From JBALVO01 sp036961445 (GTDB lineage Bacteria > Pseudomonadota > Gammaproteobacteria > Pseudomonadales > Halieaceae): a stretch of 52,752 nucleotides of DNA. The first letter of the stretch is position 1; each line of letters begins with the position of its first letter. The position numbers and the translations under genes are program-made. Below, piece after piece: positions 35,615 through 44,850 of the stretch. The stretch covers positions 1 through 52,752 of the forward strand of contig JBALVO010000012.1 in assembly GCA_036961445.1 (NCBI GenBank), in the 5' to 3' direction. The notes under the pieces were generated by a model. That model did not search any database and was not told the DNA's origin. It saw only the letters and a program-made list of their open reading frames with translations.

Positions 35615-37389
35615 GCTGAAGCCACCCTCAGACGGACTTCATCAGCGGCGGCGTTGAGCTGCTCTATATCGTTGGCATTGATAAAGTCGAGTCGCGCTTT
35701 GGCACGGGACAACTTGCCAGATGATGTGCGCGGCAGGGAGTGGATTGGAACCAGTTCTACATAGCAATCGAGACTCATCTCCATGCGCACCAGAGCCGTG
35801 AGGCGACGTACCAGATTGTTGCGTTTGGCGATGTCTCTTTCGCGACACTGCACCATTAGCACACAGAATTCTTCGCCATTGTTGTCAGGGGCGGAAAATG
35901 AGATGGCGTCTCCAGCACGGACTTCGGGCTGAGTTTCGGCAACGTGCTCCAGATCCTGTGGCCAGATGTTGCGGCCGTGAATGATGATGAGATCTTTCTT
36001 GCGCCCGGTAATGGTCAGTACACCATCGACCAAATAGCCAATGTCGCCGGTGTTTAGCCAGCCACCTTCACATAAGGCGTGGCTGGATTCTTCCGGCAGG
36101 TTGTAGTAGCCAGACATGACGCTGGGGCCACGCAGATAAACCACGCCGCTTTGCCAGTCTTGCAGGACTGCCTGGTCATCGCGAATCTCTATTTCGAAAT
36201 CGGGCATCGGGACACCGCAGTTTACGAAATGGCGGCCTCGGCCTTGTGTATCGCCTTCATCCAGTAACACCGCTTCGTGATGGTCGGACAAATGGTCGCT
36301 GTCAATGTGGTGTGTGGTAAAGCCTGTATTTAGCGGCGAAAAGCTCACCGCAAGAGTGCATTCAGCCATGCCGTAGCAGGCCAGGAATGCGCGACGGTCA
36401 AAACCGCAAGGCTCCATTACCTCAGCGAAGTACTCCAGTGTTTGTGGGCGAATCATCTCGGCGCCAATGCCGGCGACGCGCCAGTTGCTCAGGTCGTAAG
36501 CTTCGAGGTCGCTTTCGCGGACCCTGCGCGCACAAAGGTCATAGCCAAATGAGGGCGCGAAAGAAATTGTCGCACGGGTTTGTGTCATCAGGTTCAGCCA
36601 CTGGCGTGGTCGCATGGCAAATTCCCGGGTATCCAGGTAGTCGATGGAAATCTGCGCCGCCATGGGTACCAGTACAAAGCCCACCAGGCCCATATCGTGA
36701 TAGAACGGCAGCCAGGACATCATGCGATCTTCGGCGTTCATTTGCAGGCCGTGGGTGACAATGCCATGCAGGTTTGCCATGGCGGTTTGATGCTTGATCA
36801 CAACACCGCGAGGAAAGCGTGTGCTGCCGGACGTGTACTGTATATAGGAAATGTCTTCTGGGGTGATTTCTGGCAATATTTGTTCTGCTGCAGGAAGTGC
36901 GTGGAATGCCTCGGGGGCCTCGACCATGCGCATGCCCAGGCCTTCACTGGCCTCCTGCAGGAAGGTCAGGTAACCCTCGGACGATACACCAATGGCCGCG
37001 TCGCTTGCTTCGAGCAGGAGTTTTAGCTGTGCGACGTATGCGCAGTGAGCGCCAACCTTTACCGATGCCGGCAGTGCCACTGGAATTAGTCCGGCGTACT
37101 GGCAGGCATAGAAAAAGCGTATGAAGTCGGGATTTGTTTCTGCAACCAGAGCCACGCGATCGCCGCGATCAAGACCCAGGCCCAGCAGTTGGTGAGCCAG
37201 TTTGATCGCCTGTTCACGCAGCTCACGGTAGGTAATGCTGGCGTAGATACCGCCGCGACCGGTGTAGAAATTGGAGCCGGTTTCACCTTGGGCGGCGTAG
37301 TCCAGCGCCTCGGTCAGTGTGGCGAATTCGGCCGCACAAAATGGCAGGTCGTGGTCTGTGGGGGTGGCTTTAAGGTTAACTTGTGACAC
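35611..37389 (-). CDS. Fatty acyl-AMP ligase (FAAL), acyl-ACP supplier
   Basis: Adenylates a fatty acid and passes it to an acyl carrier protein. The 592-aa protein has the adenylation motif YTSGSTRFPRG (about 195), SWLPFYHDMGLVG, YGMAECTLAVSF and the C-terminal TGRKKDLIIIHGRNIWPQDLE (final part shown truncated in meaning: the A8 region), which are typical of FAALs rather than CoA ligases. Start is GTG with AGGGA seven bases upstream. First gene of the operon, with a clear promoter. In Caulobacter a comparable ligase loads the sphingolipid ACP for serine palmitoyltransferase. Confidence 0.88.
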   Translation of the reverse strand: MSQVNLKATPTDHDLPFCAAEFATLTEALDYAAQGETGSNFYTGRGGIYASITYRELREQAIKLAHQLLGLGLDRGDRVALVAETNPDFIRFFYACQYAGLIPVALPASVKVGAHCAYVAQLKLLLEASDAAIGVSSEGYLTFLQEASEGLGMRMVEAPEAFHALPAAEQILPEITPEDISYIQYTSGSTRFPRGVVIKHQTAMANLHGIVTHGLQMNAEDRMMSWLPFYHDMGLVGFVLVPMAAQISIDYLDTREFAMRPRQWLNLMTQTRATISFAPSFGYDLCARRVRESDLEAYDLSNWRVAGIGAEMIRPQTLEYFAEVMEPCGFDRRAFLACYGMAECTLAVSFSPLNTGFTTHHIDSDHLSDHHEAVLLDEGDTQGRGRHFVNCGVPMPDFEIEIRDDQAVLQDWQSGVVYLRGPSVMSGYYNLPEESSHALCEGGWLNTGDIGYLVDGVLTITGRKKDLIIIHGRNIWPQDLEHVAETQPEVRAGDAISFSAPDNNGEEFCVLMVQCRERDIAKRNNLVRRLTALVRMEMSLDCYVELVPIHSLPRTSSGKLSRAKARLDFINANDIEQLNAAADEVRLRVASA

Positions 37390-37434
37390 GGAATTTCCCT
37401 CGTTTTCGGCGAATAGTCAGCCGGCGCAAAGTAA

Positions 37435-37463
37435 AATATACAAACGCTGTTCACGGCCTCCAA
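37435..37463 (-). promoter_or_regulatory. Sigma70-like promoter of the FAAL operon
   Basis: On the minus strand, TTGGAG (37458-37463) and TATATT (37435-37440) are separated by exactly 17 nt. They place transcription start near 37428, giving a leader of about 40 nt before the GTG at 37389. Confidence 0.5.
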
Positions 37464-37500
37464 TACGGAGGAATGAAGCTCAAATAAAAAACTACCCACC

Positions 37501-37548
37501 TGGTGGTTTTGCGGGCCACTTTCTTTCTTGGTGGTCTGTCGGGCCACT
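37501..37548. repeat. Two 20-bp direct repeats in the divergent control region
   Basis: Two copies of a TGGTGG...GGGCCACT element, 37501-37520 and 37529-37548, match at 17 of 20 positions with a 28-bp period. Each copy contains GTGG-N9-CCAC, so each can form a hairpin or bind a dimer. They lie 40-85 bp upstream of the FAAL promoter -35, where activators act. CCACCTGGTGG just before copy 1 adds a small palindrome. Confidence 0.45.
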
Positions 37549-37560
37549 ATGTCGCTTTTT

Positions 37561-37590
37561 GTACAAGTGTGTACATGTGGGCACCTGTGC
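37561..37590. repeat. Three tandem 10-bp repeats
   Basis: GTACAAGTGT, GTACATGTGG and GCACCTGTGC follow one another without gaps. The 10-bp period equals about one helical turn, so a protein could contact the same face of the DNA three times. No matching protein site is known to me. Confidence 0.35.
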
Positions 37591-37897
37591 GAGCAGGCTT
37601 CAAATAGCATTGCCTGACAGGATGCAATCTTAGCATTTTAGGGGCGTTTGCTTATGTGTATTATTACCAAGGGCTGGCGTGAACAATCCCAATTTTGCGC
37701 TTGCAATATGCCCCAGGGAGGCTCTTTCTGCGTCTTTTTGGGGCGCCATCGCAATGGTTTTTTACCTTTGATCTGGTTGTTTGGAGGCGGCAACTCTATG
37801 TTATTTCAAGACATTTTCCCAGTCTGTATCGCCCGCTGTTGTTTCGACGGTATACTGCCGGACCCGCACACCGACACTGCGCCAGCATAGGTCAGAC

Positions 37898-39040
37898 ATG
37901 AGCGATAATGCCGATACAGCCATCTCACTGGAGGTGGTGACCCAGCCTGGGCAATTGCGCCAGTTTCTGGCCTTGCCGCACCGTATTTATGCTTCAGATC
38001 CAGCCTGGATCGCCCCGCTGAATTTCATGAAGAAAGAGCAGCTCTCTGCGGCCAATCACTTTTTCGATCACGCTCGCTGGCGCGCCTGGGTCGCCTATCG
38101 AAATGGTGTACCGGTTGGCCGTATCACCGCGCAAATTGATGAAATGCACTTGCTGCAACACGGTGATGATGCAGGGTATTTTGGCATGCTGGAGGCGGAT
38201 GATGACCCCGCTGTCTTTGCCGCCTTGTTCGGGGCAGCGGAAGACTGGCTGCGCAGCGAGGGTATGCGGCAGGTGCGTGGCCCGTTCAATTTGCATGTAA
38301 ATGAAGAGGTGGGTTTGCTGGTAGATGGCTTTACCACTCCCCCTTATATGCTGATGGGTCATGCGCAGCCTTACTACGGCGCCGCAGTGGAGGCGGTAGG
38401 GTATTTGCCGGCAAAGGACCTCCTGGCGTACCACATACGCCCCGATTTTGAGGCGCCACGGGTGATGGAGAAGTTAGCCAATCGCGTGTCAGGGCGGGTC
38501 AAGTTGCGCCCTGTGCGGCGCAAACAGCTACTCGAAGATGCCGCTATCATGCGCGATATTTTCAACGACGCCTGGCAAAATAACTGGGGTTTCGTGCCGT
38601 TAGCCGAGGACGAATGGGCTGATACTGTTAAAACCATGATGAAACTCATGCCTGCTGAGTATATTCAGATTGCGGAATACGATGATGAGCCAGTGGCGTT
38701 CATCGTCGCTTTGCCCAACTTGAATGAAGCGGCCCGGGACCTCAACGGTAAGTTATTGCCCTTTGGCTGGATCAAATTGCTGTGGCGTTTGAAAGTCAGG
38801 CATCCGCAAACTGCGCGGGTACCATTGATGGGTGTGCGGCAGAGCTTTCAACATTCGCGCCTGGGTCCTACCCTGGCATTTATGGTTATTGACGCGGTGC
38901 GCAAGGAGTTGCATGCCCGTGGCGTGAAGGATGTGGAGATGGGCTGGATACTTGAAGACAATGCCGGTATGCGCAATATCATTGAAACCATTGGCGGTGA
39001 GGCGTATAAACGCTACCGCGTATACCAAAAAGAACTGTAG
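37898..39040 (+). CDS. GNAT-like N-acyltransferase, bacterial ceramide synthase candidate (bCerS-like)
   Basis: A 380-aa protein of the GNAT-related family sometimes annotated as dATP pyrophosphohydrolase. The start reads as LPHRIYASDPAWIAPLNF, followed by FFDHARWRAWVAYRNGVPVG; this DPxWIxPL...FFxHA pattern is what I recall from the Caulobacter ceramide synthase CCNA_01212, which N-acylates the SPT product. The C-terminal part (residues 200-380) contains a GNAT fold. ATG 37898 begins the conserved region; upstream codons are unrelated. First of two rightward genes, with a possible -10 at 37851. The match is from memory, so the specific role is inferred. Confidence 0.75.
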   Translation: MSDNADTAISLEVVTQPGQLRQFLALPHRIYASDPAWIAPLNFMKKEQLSAANHFFDHARWRAWVAYRNGVPVGRITAQIDEMHLLQHGDDAGYFGMLEADDDPAVFAALFGAAEDWLRSEGMRQVRGPFNLHVNEEVGLLVDGFTTPPYMLMGHAQPYYGAAVEAVGYLPAKDLLAYHIRPDFEAPRVMEKLANRVSGRVKLRPVRRKQLLEDAAIMRDIFNDAWQNNWGFVPLAEDEWADTVKTMMKLMPAEYIQIAEYDDEPVAFIVALPNLNEAARDLNGKLLPFGWIKLLWRLKVRHPQTARVPLMGVRQSFQHSRLGPTLAFMVIDAVRKELHARGVKDVEMGWILEDNAGMRNIIETIGGEAYKRYRVYQKEL

Positions 39041-39046
39041 CCTACT

Positions 39047-39865
39047 ATGCATCTAGATCCAGTAACGCACCAAATGACGGCCATAGTCCTGGCCGGCGAT
39101 CGTACCAAAGCCGATTCTCTGATCGATCATACTGAGGCTGACAGCAAGGCCATGATTCAGATCGATGGCATGCCGATGGTGCGCCGGGTATTGAACTCCC
39201 TGCGCGCTTCGCGGGTGGTCAGCAAAATCACCATGGCGGGCCCCGAGGCGAGCGCAGTGGCTTCGGACGACCAGATACAGCAGTGGATTGATGCTGGCGA
39301 GATTGGCTGGAGTGAGCCGGGTATCAGCCCCAGTACCAGTGCCTACCAGGCGATGCGAACTCTGGGACCCGAAGATGCGGTGTTACTCACGACGGCGGAC
39401 CACCCGCTGCTAACGCCGGAAATTGTTGATGCTTTTGGCCGCCAAAGCCTGGCAGATGACGTTGATGTCACGGTGGGCCTGGCGCCTTATGCGCTGGTAG
39501 CGGAGGCTTATCCTGGTATTAAAAAGACCGTACTGCACTTTAGTGATGGGGATTTTTGCGGTTGTAACCTGTTTGCGTTTCTCACCCCTGAAGGTCGTCG
39601 CGCGGCCAAGTTCTGGCGCAAAATCGAACAGCAGCGGAAAAAGCCCCTGGTGGTGATTGGTCTGTTGGGTTGGTGGGCGGTAATTCGCTATCGTTTGGGT
39701 TTATTGTCGCTGGAAGAGGCCCTGGCCAAGCTCAGTAAGCGTTTGGGCTTGCGTATGCGCGCGGTTATCTTGCCCTATGCCAATGCCGCGATTGATGTAG
39801 ACTCCATCGCCGATTTAATACTGGTTAAAGGTGCTCTGGAAAAAGCCGCAGCAGAGGATGCCTGA
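39047..39865 (+). CDS. NTP-transferase-domain protein (MobA-like)
   Basis: Predicted nucleotidyltransferase of 272 aa. TAIVLAGDRTKADSL near the N-terminus resembles the NTP-binding loop (degenerate, LAGDR instead of LAGGxGxR), and LLTTADHPLL supplies the metal Asp near residue 117. ATG 39074 (MTAIVLAG) is a possible alternative start. It begins 6 bp after the ceramide-synthase-like gene, so the two form an operon. It may activate a head group as a nucleotide derivative; the acceptor is not known. Confidence 0.78.
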   Translation: MHLDPVTHQMTAIVLAGDRTKADSLIDHTEADSKAMIQIDGMPMVRRVLNSLRASRVVSKITMAGPEASAVASDDQIQQWIDAGEIGWSEPGISPSTSAYQAMRTLGPEDAVLLTTADHPLLTPEIVDAFGRQSLADDVDVTVGLAPYALVAEAYPGIKKTVLHFSDGDFCGCNLFAFLTPEGRRAAKFWRKIEQQRKKPLVVIGLLGWWAVIRYRLGLLSLEEALAKLSKRLGLRMRAVILPYANAAIDVDSIADLILVKGALEKAAAEDA

Positions 39866-39868
39866 GCA

Positions 39869-40792
39869 TCAGGCGGGTCGCGATAGTACGACTTTCTTGT
39901 GGTCGCCTTCGATGAACTCTCCGCGCTCCGGGGCATAACAGCGCGGCATAATATCCAGCTGCCAGCCCGCATCATTGCGCTGCACACGATAGCAGTTGTA
40001 GCGTGCTACATCTGCGCCATGTAATCCCAAAGCAGACGCTGATGGTACAGCGATAACCGGCACTACTCCGTGTTCAGTGGTCAACTCGTTATAGTGCGCT
40101 CTATGGCCGTGCCCATGCACAATCAGTTCGGCGCCGTGTTCTATCAGTATGGCCTGTAACGCTGCCGCATCGGTCAGCCGCTTACGCCACTTTTCATGTC
40201 CCGGTAAAGGGGAGTGATGCAGGTGCACCACGCGAAATAGTCCCTGGCTGGCAGCGTTGCCCAGCAGTGCGGGCAAACGCTGCAACTGCTCACTGCCCAC
40301 GGTGCCGGTCGCCATCAGGGGCGGTTTTGGACAACCAGTAGATATCCCGATGAATGCAATGTCGCCACGGACGCGCAGGCTGGGGTAGGCATTTTCGCGG
40401 TTTAGGCTGGCAGCGGCTACCCCGTCCGATGTCATATACTCCCGCCACAAGGCGAAGGTCTGATCCCAGTCGGCTGACACGCAGGCGTCGTGATTGCCGG
40501 GGACCAGGGCGACATGTTCCGGCTCGCCCAATTGCTGTAACCAGGCGCGCGCCTGCTCGAACTCCTGTGGCAAACCGATATGGGTGAGATCACCGGTCAC
40601 CAGTAACTGATCCAGGTTGAAGTGCTGCAGGTCGTGTTGCAGCGCCTGCAACACCTCCCTGCGATGCTCAAAGCGACGCTTGCGCCGCCAGGACAGATAG
40701 CCCAGTGCTCGCTTGTTGAATAGTTCCCGGGGACTGACACCCTCCGGGGAACTCAGGTGGGGGTCAGAAATCTGTGCGAATGATTGGCTCAC
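39869..40792 (-). CDS. Metallophosphoesterase (calcineurin-like)
   Basis: Cytoplasmic phosphoesterase of 307 aa with the complete metal-binding set: QISDPHLS (D and H), VTGDLTHIG, VPGNHDA, HLHHSP and VHGHGHR. It hydrolyses a phosphomonoester or diester; LpxH and UDP-diacylglucosamine hydrolases have this fold. It follows murA by 23 bp in the same direction and is the end of the acp-spt-murA operon, so a phospholipid head-group intermediate is a possible substrate. It converges on the NTP-transferase gene with only 3 bp between them. Confidence 0.86.
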   Translation of the reverse strand: MSQSFAQISDPHLSSPEGVSPRELFNKRALGYLSWRRKRRFEHRREVLQALQHDLQHFNLDQLLVTGDLTHIGLPQEFEQARAWLQQLGEPEHVALVPGNHDACVSADWDQTFALWREYMTSDGVAAASLNRENAYPSLRVRGDIAFIGISTGCPKPPLMATGTVGSEQLQRLPALLGNAASQGLFRVVHLHHSPLPGHEKWRKRLTDAAALQAILIEHGAELIVHGHGHRAHYNELTTEHGVVPVIAVPSASALGLHGADVARYNCYRVQRNDAGWQLDIMPRCYAPERGEFIEGDHKKVVLSRPA

Positions 40793-40815
40793 TACACTGA
40801 CTCCTTACTCTGTTG

Positions 40816-42090
40816 TTAGGCATTATCCGCATGGGGGGCCTGGATGCGCCGGATGTCGGCTCCCAGGCCTGCCAGTTTCCTGTCGATATTGTCATAGCCG
40901 CGATCGAGGTGGTAGACCCGGTCAATCGACGTTTCGCCGTCGGCTGCCAGTGCGGCAATAATTAGTGATGCCGATGCGCGCAGGTCTGTGGCCATTACCG
41001 GCGCGCCCTGCAGTCGCTCGCGCCCGCGCACAATGGCAGTATGCCCCTGCAGTTCGATCTCAGCACCCATGCGCTGTAATTCGGCGACGTGCATGAAGCG
41101 ATTTTCAAAAATATTCTCGACCACAGTTGCTGTCCCTTCAGCCACAGCATTGAGTGCCATGAACTGGGCCTGCATGTCGGTGGGGAAGGCCGGGTAGGGC
41201 GCCGTGTGGATATTGACGGCCTGGCAGCGCTTGCCACCGGTGTCCAGGTGAATCCAGTCCGCACCCGATTCCACGTTGGCACCTGCCTGTTCCAGTTTGC
41301 CCAGTACATGATGCAGGAAATCCGGGTTGGTGTTGATGACGCGGATGTCGCCTCTGGTGGCGGCAGCGGCAACCAGGAACGTCCCGGTCTCGATACGGTC
41401 CGGCGGTACTTTATGTCTGGCGCCGTGCAAAGTGTCGACGCCCTCGATTGTGATGGTGCTGGATCCGGCGCCGCTAACTTTTGCACCCATGGTATTAAGC
41501 AGGACGGCCAGGTCCCCGATTTCGGGTTCCATGGCGCAGTTCTCCAGCACGCTGGTGCCGTCAGCCAGTGCCGCGGCCATCAGCAGATTCTCGGTTGCGG
41601 TTACCGAGGGTACATCGAAGGCAAAATTAGCGCCGCGCAACCGACTTGCCTTGGCCTTGATGTAACCGGCTTCGATCACAATTTCGGCACCCATGGCCGC
41701 CAGGCCGGAGATGTGCTCATTAACGGGTCTGGAGCCTATGGCGCAGCCGCCGGGCAGAGATACGTCGGCTTCGCCGAAACGTGCCAATAGCGGGCCCAGC
41801 AGGAGAATGGAACCGCGCATGGTTTTGACGAGTTCGTAGGGTACATGCGTTGAATGGACTTTGGAGCTGTCGATGACCAGCTCGCTCCCCGAGCGCTCTA
41901 CCGTGCAACCCAACAGCTCCATCAATTTGAGTGCCGTGCCGATGTCACGCACACCGGGCACGTTGCTGATCTGTAGCGGTTCGGCTGACAGCATAGAGGC
42001 GGCGATAATTGGCAGTGCTGCATTCTTGGCGCCGGCAACACTGACCTCACCGCGCAATGGGCCATTGCCGGTGATTAATATCTGTTCCAT
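40816..42090 (-). CDS. murA: UDP-N-acetylglucosamine 1-carboxyvinyltransferase (MurA)
   Basis: First committed step of peptidoglycan synthesis: adds enolpyruvate from PEP to UDP-GlcNAc. At 424 aa it is full length. K22 and N23 (AGAKNAALP), the catalytic Cys116 in LPGGCAIGSRP (target of fosfomycin) and PPDRIETGTFLVAAAA are all present. Its ATG overlaps the spt stop (TAATG at 42088-42092), so it is translated with a sphingolipid gene. In many gammaproteobacteria murA lies near mla/ibaG-type genes, so this location is unusual; a second copy elsewhere cannot be excluded. Confidence 0.93.
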   Translation of the reverse strand: MEQILITGNGPLRGEVSVAGAKNAALPIIAASMLSAEPLQISNVPGVRDIGTALKLMELLGCTVERSGSELVIDSSKVHSTHVPYELVKTMRGSILLLGPLLARFGEADVSLPGGCAIGSRPVNEHISGLAAMGAEIVIEAGYIKAKASRLRGANFAFDVPSVTATENLLMAAALADGTSVLENCAMEPEIGDLAVLLNTMGAKVSGAGSSTITIEGVDTLHGARHKVPPDRIETGTFLVAAAATRGDIRVINTNPDFLHHVLGKLEQAGANVESGADWIHLDTGGKRCQAVNIHTAPYPAFPTDMQAQFMALNAVAEGTATVVENIFENRFMHVAELQRMGAEIELQGHTAIVRGRERLQGAPVMATDLRASASLIIAALAADGETSIDRVYHLDRGYDNIDRKLAGLGADIRRIQAPHADNA

Positions 42091-43447
42091 TAGTGCCCCT
42101 GGGTAGGGTTGATCAATCCGGCGTCTTGCAGGCCGGCATACGCTGAGATGATGGTGTCGATCTGCTCGCTGGAGTGGGCGGCGCTCACGCTGTTACGTAG
42201 CAGGAAATTGGTCGAGGGCGAGGCCGGTGGTATGACCAGGTTGACGTAAACTCCAGCCTCCATAAGCGCTTTCCAGCAATCAATGGTACGCGAGCGATCT
42301 TCCATTTCTANNNNNNNNNNNNNNNNNNNNNNNNNNNNNNNNNNNNNNNNNNNNNNNNNNNNNNNNNNNNNNNNNNNNNNNNNNNNNNNNNNNNNNNNNN
42401 NNNNNNNNNNGCCTCCATAAGCGCTTTCCAGCAATCAATGGTACGCGAGCGATCTTCCATTTCTACTGCTACCACCGGGCTGGCGGTTGGGCCTACGGGC
42501 AGCCCCAGAGACTTGAGCCCGTCGTAGAGGCGATTGGCGTTGTCCCATAGTTTTTTTCGCAACTGCGGTTCTTGCCCGATAATTCGTAGCGACTCGCGAG
42601 TCGAGGCGATAACAGAGGGTGAAGAGGATGCTGTGAAAATATAGGCAGTAATGCAGAACCGAATAGCTTCAAGCATCGCGTGTGGGCTTACGCAGAAACC
42701 GCCGATAGCGCCCAGGCTTTTGCTGAAGGTGCCCACGGTGAAGTCAACATCCGCTTCCACGCCAGCGGCTTGCGCGGCACCGCGGCCACTGGCGCCCAGT
42801 GCGCCCATGGAATGTGCTTCATCCACCAGCAGGTAGCCACCGTATTCCCGTTTTACGGCGGCAATTTCCTGCAGGGGGGCGACGTCACCCAGCATGGAAT
42901 AAATACCCTCGGCAATAATCAGCGCCTGACCGGCGCGGTCTCCCAGGCGGCGCATGCGCTTGGCCAGGTCTTCCGGGTCACTGTGCTTGAAGCGAATCAC
43001 TTCTGCGCCGCTGAGTTTAACCCCGGAATAGATGCTGGCATGACTGTCGGCATCCATAAGGATGACGTCTCCCGGGCCGGCGATGGTCGCGCACATACCC
43101 ATGGTCGCCGCATAACCGGTAGAGAATACGATTGCATGGTCAACGCCATAAAATTGCGCTATTTCTGTCTCCAGTGCCTGGTGCTCGGCGAAGGAGCCAT
43201 TGGCCAGGCGCGAACCGGTGGTGCCGGTGCCCCAGCGGGCAGCTGCGTCCTGAGCCGCTTTTATACAGCGCGGATCATAAGACAGGCCCAGATAATTGTT
43301 GGTACCGGCCAGAATAACCCTGCGGCCCTGCACCACACCTTCGGTAGCGGAGATGATTTCTTCGGTAACTGCGCCAAAAGGGGTAACCTCGCGCGCGGCG
43401 AGTTCGGCCTGAAAGTCGGCCATCTTTTGAAATTTGTCAAAAAGCAT
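42090..43447 (-). CDS. spt: Serine palmitoyltransferase (spans an artefactual gap)
   Basis: PLP enzyme that condenses L-serine with a long acyl thioester to 3-ketosphinganine, the committed sphingolipid step. It matches bacterial SPT across its length: DADSHASIYSG (H136), GIYSMLGDVAPL, LVDEAHSMGALG, PLP lysine K243 in GTFSKSLGAIGGF, YIFTASSSPS and the C-terminal PPASPSTNFLLRNS, whose Arg matches the SPT substrate-binding Arg rather than simple AONS enzymes. The 100 N (42311-42410) are flanked by identical 55-bp copies; collapsing them (155 nt) gives 1203 nt, exactly 400 aa. Acyl donor is probably the ACP encoded just upstream. Confidence 0.9.
42256..42465. repeat. 55-bp duplication flanking a 100-N gap (contig-overlap artefact)
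   Basis: Positions 42256-42310 and 42411-42465 are identical over 55 bp with 100 N between (42311-42410). The overlap length is the same as at 16434-16643, as expected of a k=55 assembly. Collapsing restores the spt frame. Confidence 0.93.
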
Positions 43448-43483
43448 AGAATCCAGTCACACTCCTGTTGCTGCCGCGGGGCC

Positions 43484-43726
43484 TCAGAGGTTCAGTTCAC
43501 GGACTTTTTGTGCCAGTTCGCCGATGGTATTCACATCGGGGAGGATGTTCAGGGGTATTGAGATGTCGAAGTGGTCCTCGATCTTCTCAATAAACTCCAT
43601 GACTTCCAGTGAACTTAGTCCGATGTCACCCACCAGCGTCGTATCTGCAGACAACGGCAGGTTCTTTTTGTTCTGCGATTCCAGGGCGGTATAGAGGAAG
43701 TTGAGGTATTCTTGGTAATCGGTCAT
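43484..43726 (-). CDS. Dedicated acyl carrier protein
   Basis: An 80-aa ACP with phosphopantetheine attachment Ser39 in DIGLSSLEVMEFIEK and the usual acidic helices. It is the first gene of the acp-spt-murA-phosphoesterase operon, 36 bp before spt. In Caulobacter an equivalent ACP next to spt carries the acyl chain for serine palmitoyltransferase, loaded by an AMP-forming ligase; here that ligase would be the FAAL at 35611-37389. Confidence 0.92.
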   Translation of the reverse strand: MTDYQEYLNFLYTALESQNKKNLPLSADTTLVGDIGLSSLEVMEFIEKIEDHFDISIPLNILPDVNTIGELAQKVRELNL

Positions 43727-43797
43727 TTCGTTGCTACCCTTGCGTCACCCAAGGTAACTCGCTAGATTTCAGAGGCTGGAACTATACCCATGGAACA

Positions 43798-44850
43798 ATG
43801 GTAATGCCAGTCATTTGGTTGATCGACGCCTACCGGGCGGGAGAGCGGGGACAGGTGCGAGCGTTGGTCGATGCGCTGGGCTGGCCCTGCGAAACCAAAG
43901 TATTGAACTACCGTAAGCACGTATTTTGGCCCCATCTCCTGGGCCAGGCGACACTCCGTGGGATTACCCCGGCAGCGGCTGAGACGCTGCAACCCCCCTG
44001 GCCTGATCTGGTCATATCCTGTGGTGTGCGTAACGAGCCCGTGTGTCGCTGGATTCGCGCGCAGTCGGGCGGGCGCACTCGCTATGTCCACGTGGGACGC
44101 CCCTGGGCGGCATTGGATTCGTTCGATCTGGTAATTACCACGCCGCAATATCGTGTGCCGCAACAAGCCAACGTAGTGAACAATATGCTGACCCTGCACA
44201 GCATTACAGCGCAAAGCCTGGCCCAGGCCCGGTCTGAGTGGGCGGATGCCTTTGTCAATCTGCCGCGTCCTCATTTTGCGGTTATTGTGGGCGGTAATAG
44301 TGGGCCATTTACCCTGGGGCCCAAAGCGGCAGAGCATTTGGCGCGACGGGCTTCGCAGATTGCCAGGGAACATGGTGGCTCTTTGCTGGTATCCACCAGC
44401 TCGCGCACCGACGCGGTCGCTGTAGACGCGCTGCAGGCGAATATTGATGTACCCTGCTATTTTTATCGTTGGCAGCCGGCAACTACGGCCAATCCCTACC
44501 TGGGAATACTCGCGTGGGCGGACCGTTTGATTGTCAGTGCCGATAGTATCGCCATGCTGTCAGAAGCCTGTGCCACGGGCAAGCCCGTGCGGATGTTCGA
44601 TCTCGGGGGAATGCTTGGCAGTGGTGACGCAGATAATCGCGATTTTCGTCTGGGCGGGATGCTTTATGCGGCCCTGCTCCGTTGGTGCTGGCAGCCGCTG
44701 AGTCGCGATATCACACTGGTCCACCGACAGCTGCGTGAAGCTGGTCGCGCAGTGTGGCTGGAGGAGGAGTTTGGTGCCGCCATGGTGCCTGTCCAGTCGG
44801 ATCTGCAGCGGGCCGTAGCGGCGGTGCGGGAATTACTTGGAGAGCCGTGA
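43798..44850 (+). CDS. ELM1-family GT-B-like protein, copy 1
   Basis: A 350-aa protein of the mitochondrial-fission-ELM1/DUF1022 family, which has a GT-B glycosyltransferase-like fold. Motifs: WLIDAYRAGERGQVRALVDA at the N-terminus, PPWPDLVISCGVRN, VHVGRPW, GGNSGPFTLG and a C-terminal SADSIAMLSEACATGKPV that looks like a nucleotide-sugar binding site. An in-frame ATG at 43804 is possible. Divergent from acp. It converges on the ABC exporter and overlaps it by 18 bp. Paralogue of the protein at 49855-50964. Predicted, not proven, to glycosylate the lipid. Confidence 0.82.
   Translation: MVMPVIWLIDAYRAGERGQVRALVDALGWPCETKVLNYRKHVFWPHLLGQATLRGITPAAAETLQPPWPDLVISCGVRNEPVCRWIRAQSGGRTRYVHVGRPWAALDSFDLVITTPQYRVPQQANVVNNMLTLHSITAQSLAQARSEWADAFVNLPRPHFAVIVGGNSGPFTLGPKAAEHLARRASQIAREHGGSLLVSTSSRTDAVAVDALQANIDVPCYFYRWQPATTANPYLGILAWADRLIVSADSIAMLSEACATGKPVRMFDLGGMLGSGDADNRDFRLGGMLYAALLRWCWQPLSRDITLVHRQLREAGRAVWLEEEFGAAMVPVQSDLQRAVAAVRELLGEP

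Larger units (their letters stand above)
37390..37897. other. 508-bp divergent intergenic region without a gene
   Basis: The longest gene-free stretch in the window, between the FAAL operon and the ceramide-synthase-like gene. It holds the FAAL promoter, the two repeat sets, and TATACT (37851-37856), a possible -10 for the rightward genes about 42 bp before their ATG (no good -35). Small open frames here show no coding character. Confidence 0.6.

Noticed and set aside
37561..37590. Tandem 10-bp units as a CRISPR array
   Set aside because: The units are only 10 bp and have no spacers; no cas gene is present.
37648..37890. Small 80-codon frame before the ceramide-synthase-like gene
   Set aside because: Its composition is unlike neighbouring genes, it has no ribosome site, and it covers the probable promoter region.
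42090..43447. Calling the condensing enzyme BioF (8-amino-7-oxononanoate synthase)
   Set aside because: The neighbouring ACP and FAAL, the YIFTAS-SPS region and the NFLLRNS arginine fit bacterial serine palmitoyltransferase; no biotin genes are nearby.
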